From: Peribolospora baueri
Lineage: Eukaryota; Basidiomycota; Peribolosporomycetes; Peribolosporales; Peribolosporaceae
Length of the DNA: 64,000 nucleotides
Assembly (NCBI GenBank): GCA_029717555.1
Contig: JAMDHS010000053.1
Location: forward strand, 62,001-126,000
Direction of reading: 5' to 3'
In this document: positions 21,895 to 32,394 of the stretch, one piece after another
Position numbering within the stretch: position 1 is the stretch's first letter
How the letters are laid out: every line of letters begins with the position of its first letter
Notes under the pieces: model-generated
What the model was told of the DNA's origin: nothing
The model's database searches: none
The model's input: the letters and a program-made list of their open reading frames with translations, nothing else
Program-made: the position numbers and the translations under genes

Positions 21895-22932
21895 CATCGG
21901 TAATCCCCCTTTGGGATGGGACGACCGACGTCCTCGATTCGGGCAGTGAGAGCTGACACTCTTCTAGTCTGGCCGCTCCATCCAGGAAATAAATTGCAAA
22001 CCTAGTCAGCTCTTCAGGGCCAGTACAGGACGATCGAGGACGGTGCTGAGCAACATTCTTGAGGAGGTCGATGACGGCTTGTCTGGTTGCCGGAAGCGTG
22101 ATCGAAGAAGTAGGACGAGGAGCGCCTGTCCCGGGAGGCGCAGGAGGAGAGTGAGCTTGTGAGGGAGGCGGCAGAGAGCCAACTGGCCCATCCTGGAGAG
22201 GAGGAAGAAGACGACCAGCTAGCGCCGCCGCCATCGTTAATGGTGCGAGGACCCCACAGAAAGGGCAGAACGAAGCCGATGACCAGTCTGTTGCGCGGTC
22301 GAACTGGGCCGCCGCCAACTCTAGTGAAGCGCAGCGAGGATCGCCGAAGGATACCGAGACGGGAGAAGTCCAAGTACGCGCCCTCAGGTTCCGTTCGGCA
22401 CATCCACTGTGACAAGGCGTTGAAGAGGGACGAATGCGGAGCGGCTGTTAGAGGAGCTGGACGAGGAGAAGTGGGATTTGGACGGCGCTCAGTGGTCATC
22501 AACGCAGTTCCCAATGATACATGACCAATCCTATTGGTGGCGACGAGGGCTCTTCCCGAGCCGTTTACTCCACAAGAGCGGAACTCTATAATCATTCATA
22601 CGCTATACCAGGTCGAGCTGTTGAACGTAGATTTAGCAAACACCGCAACATCGTTCCTCAGTTTCAAAGGATCGAGGATCGTGTCTGTCTGCACAACACG
22701 CGTGTGGTGGGTCTGGCTAACAGCTGCATGACATCGGTCGGCGACGGCGCTCGGCTCGTTTTTCGTCATAAGACAAGAAAGGGGATAGAGCACAGCGAAA
22801 GCTTCCCCTCAGAAGTGGGGATGGTATCATGCTACGTTGCGGGTCGACCGACAGGAAAGACAAGAACGAGTTGGGGGGGACACAAGCGGTGTAGAAGAAG
22901 ACGGATTGAACAGATAATATGAAGACGAAGGG
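21895..22932. other. Unusually long gap between two convergent gene ends
   Basis: About 1.04 kb between the stops of a plus-strand and a minus-strand gene, in a region where other convergent pairs are closer. It holds the doubtful ORF listed separately. It also holds three CCAAT pentamers within 27 bases (22511, 22525 and, on the minus strand, 22533-22537). About 22600-22930 shows nothing recognisable. Confidence 0.4.
22014..22499 (-). CDS. Doubtful small protein with one membrane-like segment
   Basis: The open frame starts with MTTERRPNPTSPRP and includes one hydrophobic stretch, RLVIGFVLPFLWG. After that it becomes serine-rich and loses protein-like character. A second minus frame carries a more protein-like C-terminus (QAVIDLLKNVAQHRP and RFAIYFLDGAARLEE), so a spliced gene joining the two is possible; I could not find a convincing pair of splice sites. 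A strong pyrimidine-rich CAG lies near 22199. CCAAT pentamers lie just upstream. No family recognised. Coordinates are those of the first open frame only. Confidence 0.3.
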   Translation of the reverse strand: MTTERRPNPTSPRPAPLTAAPHSSLFNALSQWMCRTEPEGAYLDFSRLGILRRSSLRFTRVGGGPVRPRNRLVIGFVLPFLWGPRTINDGGGASWSSSSSSPGWASWLSAASLTSSLSSCASRDRRSSSYFFDHASGNQTSRHRPPQECCSAPSSIVLYWP

Positions 22933-24669
22933 TCAAGCGATCACGCAGTCTTCACCGCTCAGGTTCTCCGGCAGCTTGGGCATGCCATCGTCGCCGACGG
23001 AGAAGCCTGGAGGGAGGTCACCTATGATATCTTCCGGCGGCGCCCCTTGATCTTGCATCTGAGCGTGGGTGGGTAAGAAGACGAGGATTAGCTCGAAAAT
23101 TACAGCCGACTGGGGCACAACGTAGGAGTGACAGAGAAGGGGCGATTCATTCACCTGATTCATCAACTCGACAACCTTCTTCCTTCTCTCCTGCTCTTTC
23201 CCGTCCTTGGCGTCGTACTCCGGGTCCTCGAACACGGCGAGAACCTGCTTGACGTAGTCGGCTTGCTTCGAATAGCGCTCGTAGTCCTCTGTCGAGAGGG
23301 ACGACTTGTGCTCTTCGAGCCAAGCAGGATACTAACGGGCGAAAAGAAGGAGTGAAGAGCCGATGAGTCGTCAGTAGGTCAGAAGGTGTGCCGGCATTCG
23401 GGTGGCGCACGCAGGCCCGCTCACCACCTGGGGAGTGCGCGACTGAGAGCGGGGAAGGAAGTAGGTCACGCACCTTAGCTCCCAGCTCCTTCAATGGCTC
23501 ATACAAAATTTCCTTGCTCATCAACTCCTCCATCATCTGCTCAAGCATGTTGGCCAATTCGGGGTTGTCCGGATCAAAGCCGCCCTCACCCAGTCCGGGA
23601 AGACCGCCACCTTCACCGCCCATCTGTTGGAGAAGAGCGGCTAACGGGTCGTTCGGGCGGGAGGAGGACGCCTGCAAGTGGCGAGAGCGAATGTTGCAAG
23701 TGTTCAGTGGAAGAGAATGGACGCAAGCGCGATGAATTGCGGATGGATGCGGGCGAATGGGGCACATCGAGAAGAGATCTTTACGTCGCCGGCCCACACG
23801 TCCACGTTAAACATGTGGTCCCATCTCGTCTCACTCACCCGAGCATTCTGATCGCTATCTTTCAACTTGTCCATCGTCTGTCGGATCGCGTCCTGGAAGC
23901 TGGGCTTCGTCCCTTGAGGAGCAGTAGTGCCTCCTGGCGAGCGCGAACCGGAGGCCTGTGCTGCCGCACCAGCATCGTCGGCACCTTCGGGAAGGCCTTG
24001 GCCCATCATGAGCCTCTCGAACTGCTTCATCAATGCCTCCTCGTCCAACGCTGGGCCTTCCTTCGACCCAGGCGCTCCGCCGCCACCACTGCCACCGGCA
24101 GCGGGAGGCTCCCCTGCGCCCACGCCCATTCCGGAACCCGCGCCAGCCGGTCCCAACTCGCGCATGAGAGCCTCCATGCCCTGCGCGAGCTCCTTGGCAA
24201 AGTCTTCAGAGAGCAGGTCGTCCAGCTCGTAGTCCGCCAGCTCCTTCTCTCCCGGCCCTGTCCTCTCCCCGGCGCTGGCGCCTGTGGGCACACCGGAAGC
24301 AGGAAGGGTGGAAGTGGCAGAGGCAGAAGCAGTATTGGTGGAAGAAGACGTGGAGGTCTTGCTCGGTTGTTGTGCAGACGACGGGGAAGAGAACTGTTCG
24401 AGAACGCCTGTGTGGCAACCATGACGCGAGCGAGGATAGGGAAAAAAAGGAAAAGCAAGTCATGACGATTGACAAGGTATTCTAAATGAATGAGCGGCCA
24501 TCGCCTAAAACCCATGTGAACAGAGAAAAAAAAAAGACTCCCTCCACAAGAATGCGGAGGGGTGCCCAACTGTCCCGTCCGACTCACCATCAAGGTCGTC
24601 CAAGTCATCTTCCTCCTCTTGCTTTGCCCTAGGCGGAGGGTCCTCCTCAGGCTTCTTAGGATCGGACAT
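22933..24669 (-). CDS. PEX19: Peroxisomal membrane protein import receptor
   Basis: Five exons on the minus strand, 24588-24669, 23839-24407, 23474-23671, 23155-23331 and 22933-23058, give 383 residues. PEX19 binds newly made peroxisomal membrane proteins in the cytosol and delivers them to PEX3. The acidic N-terminus (EEEDDLDDLDG) leads into YELDDLLSEDFAKEL, the PEX3/cargo-binding region. The C-terminal domain has ANMLEQMMEELMSKEILYEPLKEL, then YPAWLEEH and the final residues CVIA. CVIA is a CaaX box, so farnesylation is expected, as is known for PEX19. A glycine- and alanine-rich linker (about residues 115-150) is longer than in yeast. Confidence 0.95.
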
Positions 24670-25067
24670 GGTGCGAGTCTTAAAAGACTGTCGAACGGAC
24701 ACTCGACTGGGATGGTAGACGCTGTATCGCTTGCGAGAAGGAGATGAGGAGGAGTGTCGGCCCAGTTGCGCGTGTGGGGTAAACGACCGTCGACCTGCGC
24801 GTTACACCGACCGGCCCACGAAGACACGGAAACGCCGGTAACTGCGGTAGCACCAGCACTCATGGTCACCGGCCGACCAATCGAATCGACCACACGAAAT
24901 ACGCAACAAAGAACTCTCGATTCTTGTGTACAAGTACAGTGCGAGCCTAAGGAGGGGGCGGAGGGTGTAGTGTTGCGTGCATGTATATGTTTGGAGATGG
25001 GGTCAAGGCCGCCGTGTCACGCTCATCCACGATGAGCAGATGCTCCCCTCCTCATCGGAGGCCCAGA
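24670..25067. other. Intergenic region PTP to PEX19
   Basis: About 400 bases between two minus-strand genes, with the PEX19 promoter and the 3' end of the phosphatase gene. No repeat, RNA gene or named site seen. Confidence 0.4.
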
Positions 25068-27349
25068 TCAGCCTTGACGCTGTTCCAGCGATTCGCGGGT
25101 CCACCTCCTCCCAAGCTCCTCCCAAGCGTCCGCGGCGACCTTGTACACGAGAGCCAGTTGCGGCTCCGTCTGGACCATCATCACGCGCTGGTTCCGCAGA
25201 GCGTCGACGGTCCAGAAAACGACGTCGCACACGAACGGTTTGACCGCCGCCACGTCCATGGCGGCCTGTTTTGCCGGAGAACCATCATAGTACGGCGAGG
25301 AGAAGGGATGCATAAGCAGTGTGGAGAGCCGTGTCGGCTCCACAGGGATAGGATTCGTGGAGAGGAAAGAAGAGGGGGGGGCGTGCGTGCTGGACGCTGC
25401 AGAAATGCTCGACAGCAGGTGGGGAAGATGTCTTCGGATCGAGGCGATGGCGATGAAAGTGCCAGTGCGCCCTACGCCGGCGGAACAGTGTACCAGAACA
25501 GGCGATGGGGTCGATTCCTGCTCGTCAGCCTTGCCAGCGGCGCCATCCTGCGAGCTGTGCGACAATGAGTACCGTGGCTGTTCCTCGACGAGCTCGACAA
25601 GGCGTAGCAGCTGAGTATGGTCCTCCGGAACGCCGTGGTCGCTCCAGCCAAGGTACTGTACGTGACGAACTGTGTGCGTTATCGTCTCTTCTTTTCCGTC
25701 CCCTGTGCGCAGCCAAGGGGCCGCACGCGCCCGAATTTCAAATGTCGTCACCTCCGCTCCTGCAGCCGGGACCTCCTCGACGTCCTTCCACGTGACGGTG
25801 ATACGACCAGCGACGCCAGGAGAAGGAGAGAAAGAAGACGTCAGACTTTCACCGCCACGAGAACCCGGATGTGAACTCGGCCGTGGCACAGAGATAGGGG
25901 CGCCCGGGTCAAGGTCGAGAACGAGTGAGCCCTCTTCTGCCGTCGGCCAGTACCGATCTGCCTTGTCGATGTTGTTCTCGACCAAGCGTGTGACCCTGTC
26001 GACGCGTGCAAGGTGTCAACAGGTCAATATGGAAAGCGGGTGACGGATGAGACGCGTCGGGAGACCCGTTAGGCTGGTGGGTATCGTTCATCGCTCCGAA
26101 CTCGTAGCGACTCACATCAAGATAGTGGAGACATTCTGCGTCAGCACGAGCTGCCAGAAGTCATACAACGTCGACTTGTAACGTCCTCTTCGTCGGATCG
26201 GCGCCTGCGAGCAGAAGGTTCGCGACGTCAACGAGAGCCAGGAACGGCCAGAGCGAAGCAAGAAGGAGAAATCTAAGCCACCAAAGGTCAGCCACTCACT
26301 TGAGATGCGATCCACCGCCTCGTCTTCCCCCCTCGCCCAGCAAGATCCGGCTCTTCTACCCAGCTGGCGTTGATATAACTATCTTCCCCATCGCCGTGCA
26401 TGGCCAGCGCCTGACTACAGCAAGCGGGCGTCTCTGCGACGCCGTTTGCCCTCTGAGTTGCGCCATTGTCCTTCCAAGACGGGGCGGTGGCTTGAGAGAA
26501 CGGATAAGCCGAAGGCGTCTTGGGCAAGACGACACGCGTGCGGTCGTAAGGCTTCACATCCTGATACCGGTTCCTCGGCTGGTTGCACTTCGCTTGACCG
26601 GCAAGCGCGCCAAATGCCGATTTCAACTCCGCCTCTACATCGGCCGGCTGCATATCCTCCACCTTACCGTTCATACTTCCTCCGTTTTGGTGAGATGGGT
26701 CAGTGAGGCCGAGGGGAGGCAGCGAAAGGAGCTGACCAGGAGAGGTACGTTTGAGGAAGTGGGTCTTGGCTGATCGGACAGCACGAGAGAAAGCGGAAGC
26801 GCCGGACGGCAGCGGAAGAGGGGGAACTACTGGGGAACCAGACGAGTTGGAAGGTACGGACGGCGCTTGCGACGCGGTGGATGACCCGGAGCAGGCTGAA
26901 GAAGTAGTGGCGTACGTCTCAAACGACCTCGCGGACGACGATAAGCTCCTCTCTGCGCCGCTCGCGCCCGCCTCAACTCCGTCTGAGCCTGCACCAAAGC
27001 TAAATCCCGTGGCAACAGCGGTGGCACGCTTGCTCTCCTCGTGCTGGCGCGAGCATTCCTTCTCGTCACGCTCCATCTGCGCGAGCTTCCTCCAGTCGCG
27101 GCGCTTCTCGTCCCGTCGATCGAGGACCCAGTAGGCCTTGGAGACGTACGAGCGGTCAGCCAGAGCCAACTGAAGAAAGGGTGGGAGTGGTGGCGGGGAT
27201 GTGAGGGTTGAGCTGGCCGTCGACCCAGTGCTGGACGCCCCACCCGGGGTGGCGGAAGAGCTGGCCGACGAGCTAACCGACGAGCTGGCCGACGAGCTGG
27301 CTTGCTGAGAGCCGGCGGCGGCGGAGCTGTGCGACTGAGCGTCAAACAT
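25068..27349 (-). CDS. Protein tyrosine phosphatase (classical, non-receptor)
   Basis: Three exons on the minus strand, 26300-27349, 26116-26204 and 25068-25995, give 688 residues. The N-terminal 250 residues are serine-, alanine- and proline-rich and probably disordered. The catalytic domain follows: RNRYQDVKPYDRTRV, DSYINASWV, STLYDFWQLV, and RYWP rebuilt after the second intron. Next come the acid loop WSDHGVPE (D499) and the signature HCSAGVGRTG (C540, R546). It should dephosphorylate phosphotyrosine, for example on MAP kinases, as fungal PTPs do. The loop reads WSD instead of the common WPD; the acid is kept. About 60 extra residues sit between the signature and the final Q-loop region QRVMMVQTEPQ. 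It is divergent from the PCI-domain gene. Confidence 0.92.
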
Positions 27350-27731
27350 GTCAAAAGCGTCGACCTATAAGCAAAGAGCCAAAGGAAGGCCAAAGGGGAG
27401 AGAGGCGGCGGGCGATATGAGCGACGAGGACGGGGTCGAGGGCGATGGAAGCGTCTGTCTGGCCGGCTGTTGGGCGAGTTTAACCGGGGATGATTGCCTT
27501 CGACGTCAGTGCGCCGTCAGTCCCGCACCGATCGCTACGCCGCTTGTCGCCGCTTGTCCCCGATGGCGTGCTGCTGAGACGCTTAGTCATTACAATTCCC
27601 CAATTCTACGCCGGCCCTTCCTTTTTTTTTTCATTCCTTTTTTCCTTCCCCTCTCCATCCAGATCGCGTACAGGTAGACAAGAGAAAGGCGCCGACCGGG
27701 TCCGCATCTCCAGGCGTGCCGCCGCGCCACC
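27350..27731. promoter_or_regulatory. Divergent intergenic region PTP/PCI gene
   Basis: About 380 bases between divergent start codons. A pyrimidine-rich stretch (27600-27660) precedes the plus-strand gene, whose ATG at 27732 lies in the context GCGCCACCATGG. Confidence 0.5.
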
Positions 27732-30347
27732 ATGGCGTCGCTTCTCCATCGATATCTCGCGTCCATCCGCAAGGAATTCGATGCGTGGAACGGCCAAGGT
27801 GTCGCCCAGCTCGTGGCGCTCTCCGAGGTAGACTTCGTCGCCCTTCAAAATGAGCTGAAAAAGGTGAGAAGGAGCGAGCCGACGGTCTTTCGGAAAAGAG
27901 GGGAGAGTGGAACGCAAGGTTTGTGCTTGTTGTCGGCTGGATAGGAATTGCTGCAAGGGCGGTGGGAAGATGTCGGAAGTGTGTCCGGGCGTTCGTTCGA
28001 CGGGGAGAGTGAGCGAATGGAGGAGGAGTCAGCTCAGGGCCAGCTCATCGTCCCGCCTTCATTCTCTCTTATCAAGTACATTTTTTAATGCCACATCCTC
28101 TGATCTATCCTCGCCTCATCTCTCGCTTGGCCCCGATGACTTTCGAACAGGACGCCGGCACCCAGAGGGTCACCCGGCAATATTTTAACGGCAGCTCTTC
28201 CGACTCTAGAGAGTCCGCTTTCCTTCGATTTATCACGACGTTGCTCGACTACAATAAGAAAGCACAGCCTTACGTAGAAGAAGATACCGAGCAGGTCACG
28301 AAAGCCGAACAGAATTGGGAAAAGGTGTACTTGTGAGTGCGAGGGGGCTTGGGTGTTTGTTCATCCTTGCAAGTCGTAACTTTGGTTGAGTTGGCGCTAA
28401 TGCTTCCCCACGTCGGCCGATCTTCACACAGGGCAGCAACAAGCCTGTTTACCACAACTGACTCGGCTTGGTTCGTCCCGGTCATGCGAGTACTCGCTTC
28501 GGAGCTGGTGCGATTAGCACTGAAGGCGAGTTAAGACAAACCTCCCGCTGGAGCTTTTCTCATGCAGTCAGTTTAAAGCACGGTATTTGGTACGATGGCG
28601 GTGGCGGCATGGGGATGATAGTAACTGATTTAATGAGCCAGAGGGGTCGGCTCGAGCTCTCCAGAGACTCTGCGGCCGACCCTGTGGATGAAACACTTTG
28701 ATGACCCATGCCTGCATCGGCCACGTACAGCCTGCAACGTCGTTCACTGACTCTTGACAATTTGGCTGACGTGTAACTATGTTCACGTCCCCGTCAGGCC
28801 GACAAGGTGGACCAGGCCGTCGGCCGGCGTTTCGACGACGAACCTTTGCATCCTACCGCCACGCGAGCGGTGATGGTGTTGATTCGCCCCTTCAGCATTG
28901 CTAGCAACGACCAGTGAGTGTTATCTCTTGTACAAGATCCTGTGAACATGCTGGATGGGAGCCACGCTAGTCTGGAACCTCACTCACATACCACGTTCTT
29001 CGTCCGCTCCACAGGTCGCAGACGAGACCATCAAAGCGCGAGCTCACGCTCTTCCTCGCCACCAAAGCACTGCAGCTCTTTTTCAGGGTGAGCACAGCTG
29101 CCTAGCTCACGCCTCGCCACCCTCCCCTACCCCATTTGTATCTTTCTTGCTGAGGTTGCCTTCTTCCCATTTCTTACAATGCCAGATCGGACAAATTCAG
29201 ACGGCAGAGACCGTGATTAAAACGGCGACGCGAATCCGTGATCTAGACAGGGAGGCCGTTGCAACTGCTGGGCTTGCGCCGGGCCCAGCAGCGGATAGGG
29301 TCATGTTTGCTTACTGGCTAGCTCGAATGCTCTTGCTTCACTGGGACATTCGAGGGGTGCGTGTTGAAGTCTTCAGAAGCCTTGGCTGCTTTGCCGTGGG
29401 CAAAGGACGGAGGACATCGTTCTGACGACCAACGACGTGCGTTCTCATTCTCGCAGGCTGAGGAAGAATTTCGCAACGCTTTCAACGAAACATCCAACCG
29501 CGACTTTAAAATCAAGCGGTGAACTCCAAGTCCATCCGTGTTTTGCCATATCCTGTGCTCCATTCCTGATCGGCTTTGCGCTCTCCTGGTCGTCGCTTAC
29601 AGCCAGTTCCTAATCTACCTCGTCGCATGCTCGATCTCTCTGGGCAACTACCCTACGGAGGTGCTCCTTCGGGCTTTCGACCTTTACGACCAGTACGGCG
29701 GCCTCGTCCGGAATCTGCGCCTCGGGAACGCTTGGGCGTGTTTCCAAGCTCTGGAGAGGCATTCCAGTTTCTTCGAGAAGAAAGGGCTATTGGATTTGTT
29801 GGAGGAGAAGGTAGAGATTCAGTGCTGGAGGAATCTCATAAGAAGAACGTGAGCCAGTTTCCGCCGCGCAAAAGAACATCTAATGTACGCGTGCTTCACC
29901 GTTTGAGGTCAACCCGGCCGCTGACTCTTGCATTTCCGATCCACATCCAGGCTCTTCATCCAACGACAAATAACGCCACACTTTTTCCCTAACGACATAC
30001 CCTTCCGTCTACCTCTGACCAGCATCGTCATCACCGCGAGAGTCGCGTTCAGGGACAATTTTATCGATATCTATACAGTCGAATCCGTCCTCATTAGTCT
30101 CCTTAGCAAGGTGGGTCAGGTGATCGCCATCTCTGGAATGCACTCACTCGCTCATCTACCTTACCATCTTCCTTCCCGACGGCGGTCCCCATCTGCCACC
30201 TTTGTTGTGCAGGGGTTCATTGAAGGCAACATCTACATGGAGGACGACATCGAGCAATCATTCCTCGTCGTCTGGCCCGAACCACCTTTCGGATTCCCTC
30301 GGATAGCAGAAGTGCACCAAGTCGCTCGGGTAGAACCACCAGAATGA
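27732..30347 (+). CDS. PCI-domain protein of the PCID2/CSN12/Thp1 family
   Basis: Ten exons, 27732-27863, 28151-28332, 28432-28525, 28798-28913, 29015-29087, 29186-29356, 29457-29518, 29603-29848, 29951-30110 and 30213-30347, give 456 residues. Members act in TREX-2 mRNA export (Thp1/PCID2) or as CSN12-like complexes. Seen: FAYWLARMLLLHWDIRGAEE, EEEFRNAF, QFLIYLVACSISLGNYPTE, then the winged-helix part SVLISLLSKGFIEGNIYMED. Three of these are formed only after splicing. The third intron begins with GC (AAG|GCGAGT, 28526) rather than GT; a GT at 28508 would also keep frame but would remove six residues of a conserved helix. Which of the three orthologues it is cannot be decided here. Confidence 0.87.
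28526..28797 (+). other. GC-AG intron with a strong internal hairpin
   Basis: Among the longest introns in the window (272 nt; the first intron of the same gene is 287 nt), and it uses a GC donor. Inside it, GGGTCGGC at 28644-28651 is perfectly complementary to GCCGACCC at 28675-28682, with a 23-nt loop. Further down, TGATGA at 28700-28705 and CTGA at 28748-28751 resemble C and D boxes, but the box sequences and spacing are only approximate. A structured intronic RNA is possible and unproven. Confidence 0.35.
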
Positions 30348-30600
30348 TCGACGCGCGTCGCCGCTGGGAACGAGGCAATCCTAAAGCCAGTGAGAGCTTC
30401 CCAAATCGGAGGCGAGCAAGCGGCAGGCGGGGTGGAGGGCAAGCATGTTTGTATTTGTACGCGTACGCGCATCCGAATGCGCATCTGTCGTGGTAGTGGG
30501 CAATGGCAAGGCCATAATGACCCGGATCGCTTGTAATCTGAACACGGACAATCTCTCCCATCCCTCCGCGACCGTCATGGCCTTTCGCATCTCCCTCGCC

Positions 30601-31880
30601 CTATTCATCTTCCCAAACATCCCCGACCCCGTCCATCCCCAGCAGGTAGGTCTGCGACACGTCGAGGGTGGTGAGGCGAGGGTAAACCTTGAGCGAGCCA
30701 GATCCCGATGCCAGCGGGACGACCGTGCCGTCGCATGCTTCCCCTTCTGCCGCCCATCCCCCTTCTCTGTCTTTGCCGCCAGTGCCTACATTGGCACAAT
30801 TGCGTCCTGAGCCTCTAAGGAAAGCGGCTCTCAGGAAAGGGGCAACATCATCGGACATGCCTCTCGCGCCGGTGAGGTGGAGCTCGGTGAGGCGGGAGAA
30901 AGAGGGTGAAGTGAGAAAATTAAGGATGGTGTCGTCACACTCGAATGTGCAGTCTATAAAGCTAAGCTTCCTTAGCGCCCATGGTCTGTTTGGACTCTCC
31001 TTTCCTGATGGATGCAGATGAAGGGAAATGCATGAATGGAATTAGTTCTGGAAGTGGTACGAAAGGGCTCGAGGAAAAAATGTTGAAAATATTGTTCGCT
31101 TTCAGCTTACCAGAGTCGGGATCGTGGGTTGTCCCTAGCACACATCGAGGCAAGATGATCATATTGACGAAGTGGAGGGCCTCGAGCGTGTCAGGCCAGT
31201 TGGAACTGCTGGAAATGAAGCCAGGCGGGGACGGCAGATCAGAAAGAATGTCTGAGAGGATGCCAAATGCTGTCTCCCGTGCTCTTGAAGCGATCCCGTC
31301 GCGTATGGCTCACTCGTTGGAGGCTTTTTCTGGGTACCCATGAACATACTTCTTCTTTCCCTTTGCCTGATGGAGAGGAGAAGCAAGTGGTAAGGTCTGT
31401 GACTGGCGCATCCATTTGCGACGGCACTTGATCAGCTCACCCGGATGGTCAGGCATTGTAGACGAGGGAAGACAATGGAGATGTCCAGCAAGGAGAACCC
31501 TGGCAGTGTGACATCCAGGACCTTCACTGGGCAACAACAAGAGACACAGAGGTGAAGACACTGCCGAGAATCAGTTCTTCTCCCCACTTCTGTCGCTAAC
31601 ACGTACCAAGCTCACCAAGACGACCGAGATGTGGCTTATCAGTACATATCCTCCTCAACGCCTCCCATCTCCACTCGTCCTGATCGACAGCCTTCTCCTC
31701 GAAAAGTGTTGGCGTTGCGAAGAGCGCGGGCAAGGTGATGTCCCGTAGCACCTTGCTCGTCCGGCCGATGCAGTTGAGGAGGGGCTGAGAGGAGAAATCG
31801 GTGCATATGAGATGCCATATGTCTGCAGGAAAAACACCTGTTGGCGACGGAACGGAGGGCGGTCGCCTTTGTGAGGACAT
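30601..31880 (-). CDS. F-box/leucine-rich-repeat-like protein
   Basis: Best model has five exons on the minus strand: 31616-31880, 31441-31526, a 17-nt microexon near 31352-31368, 31111-31283 and 30601-31004. It gives 314 residues. The start FPADIWHLICTDFSSQPLL with later SKVLRDITLPALF is an F-box-like fold. Then come LRR-like strands: VKVLDVTLPGFSLLD, DTLEALHFVNM, ALRKLSFIDCTFEC and LTELHLTGARGMSDD. Such proteins recruit substrates to SCF ubiquitin ligases through Skp1. Exon borders around 31280-31440 are uncertain: a direct splice into the third frame meets a stop, and the microexon was chosen because it keeps frame and has good GTATGT/AAG borders. It is convergent with the PCI gene. The ligase substrate is unknown. 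Confidence 0.72.
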
Positions 31881-32394
31881 GGATGGGGGTACAGGGACAC
31901 GAGCAGAGAGGTAAGAGGACTGGTGAAATCGGATGCAAGTGATCATAGTGATCGTGATCGAGATTTGGAGGATTGCTCTCGTTTGAGGCCCTCCAAGCCA
32001 TAGGACCTCAGCAGATGCCTGCCAGCTGGAGTTCAGGGCCAGCACATAGGCTACTTGGATGTCCGATATCGTTACTTCCGTTTCCTTCTGCAGCGCGAGG
32101 CCGAGGGGTGCGCAGGAAGACAAGGTCGAATGTTGTCGCTCACATCCTGGGGATGGGTCGGGACGGAGGACGTGAAGGGTTCGGCGGATATAAGCGGCGA
32201 TATTGTTGCCGGCGCATTCCTTTCATCTCCGCGTTCGTCGCCCGCCTCGTCAACACGACGACCAAGACTTCCACCACCGACCTCTTCCGACGTTGGCCAC
32301 CGTCCATCCATCCATCCAGCTTACCCGTCCATATTCTTGCTCCTATCTCGATCTACCCTACCCTCACATCATTTCTGCTTGACGTTTGAGCACC
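31881..32394. promoter_or_regulatory. Divergent intergenic region F-box gene/SUB2
   Basis: About 510 bases between divergent starts. The last 110 bases before the SUB2 ATG are a C/T-rich leader that includes a short CCAT repeat (32304-32320). No other site is clear. Confidence 0.5.

Noticed and set aside
22159-22524. Plus-strand frame opposite the doubtful small gene
   Set aside because: Highly charged, without domain marks or start context; more likely antisense shadow.
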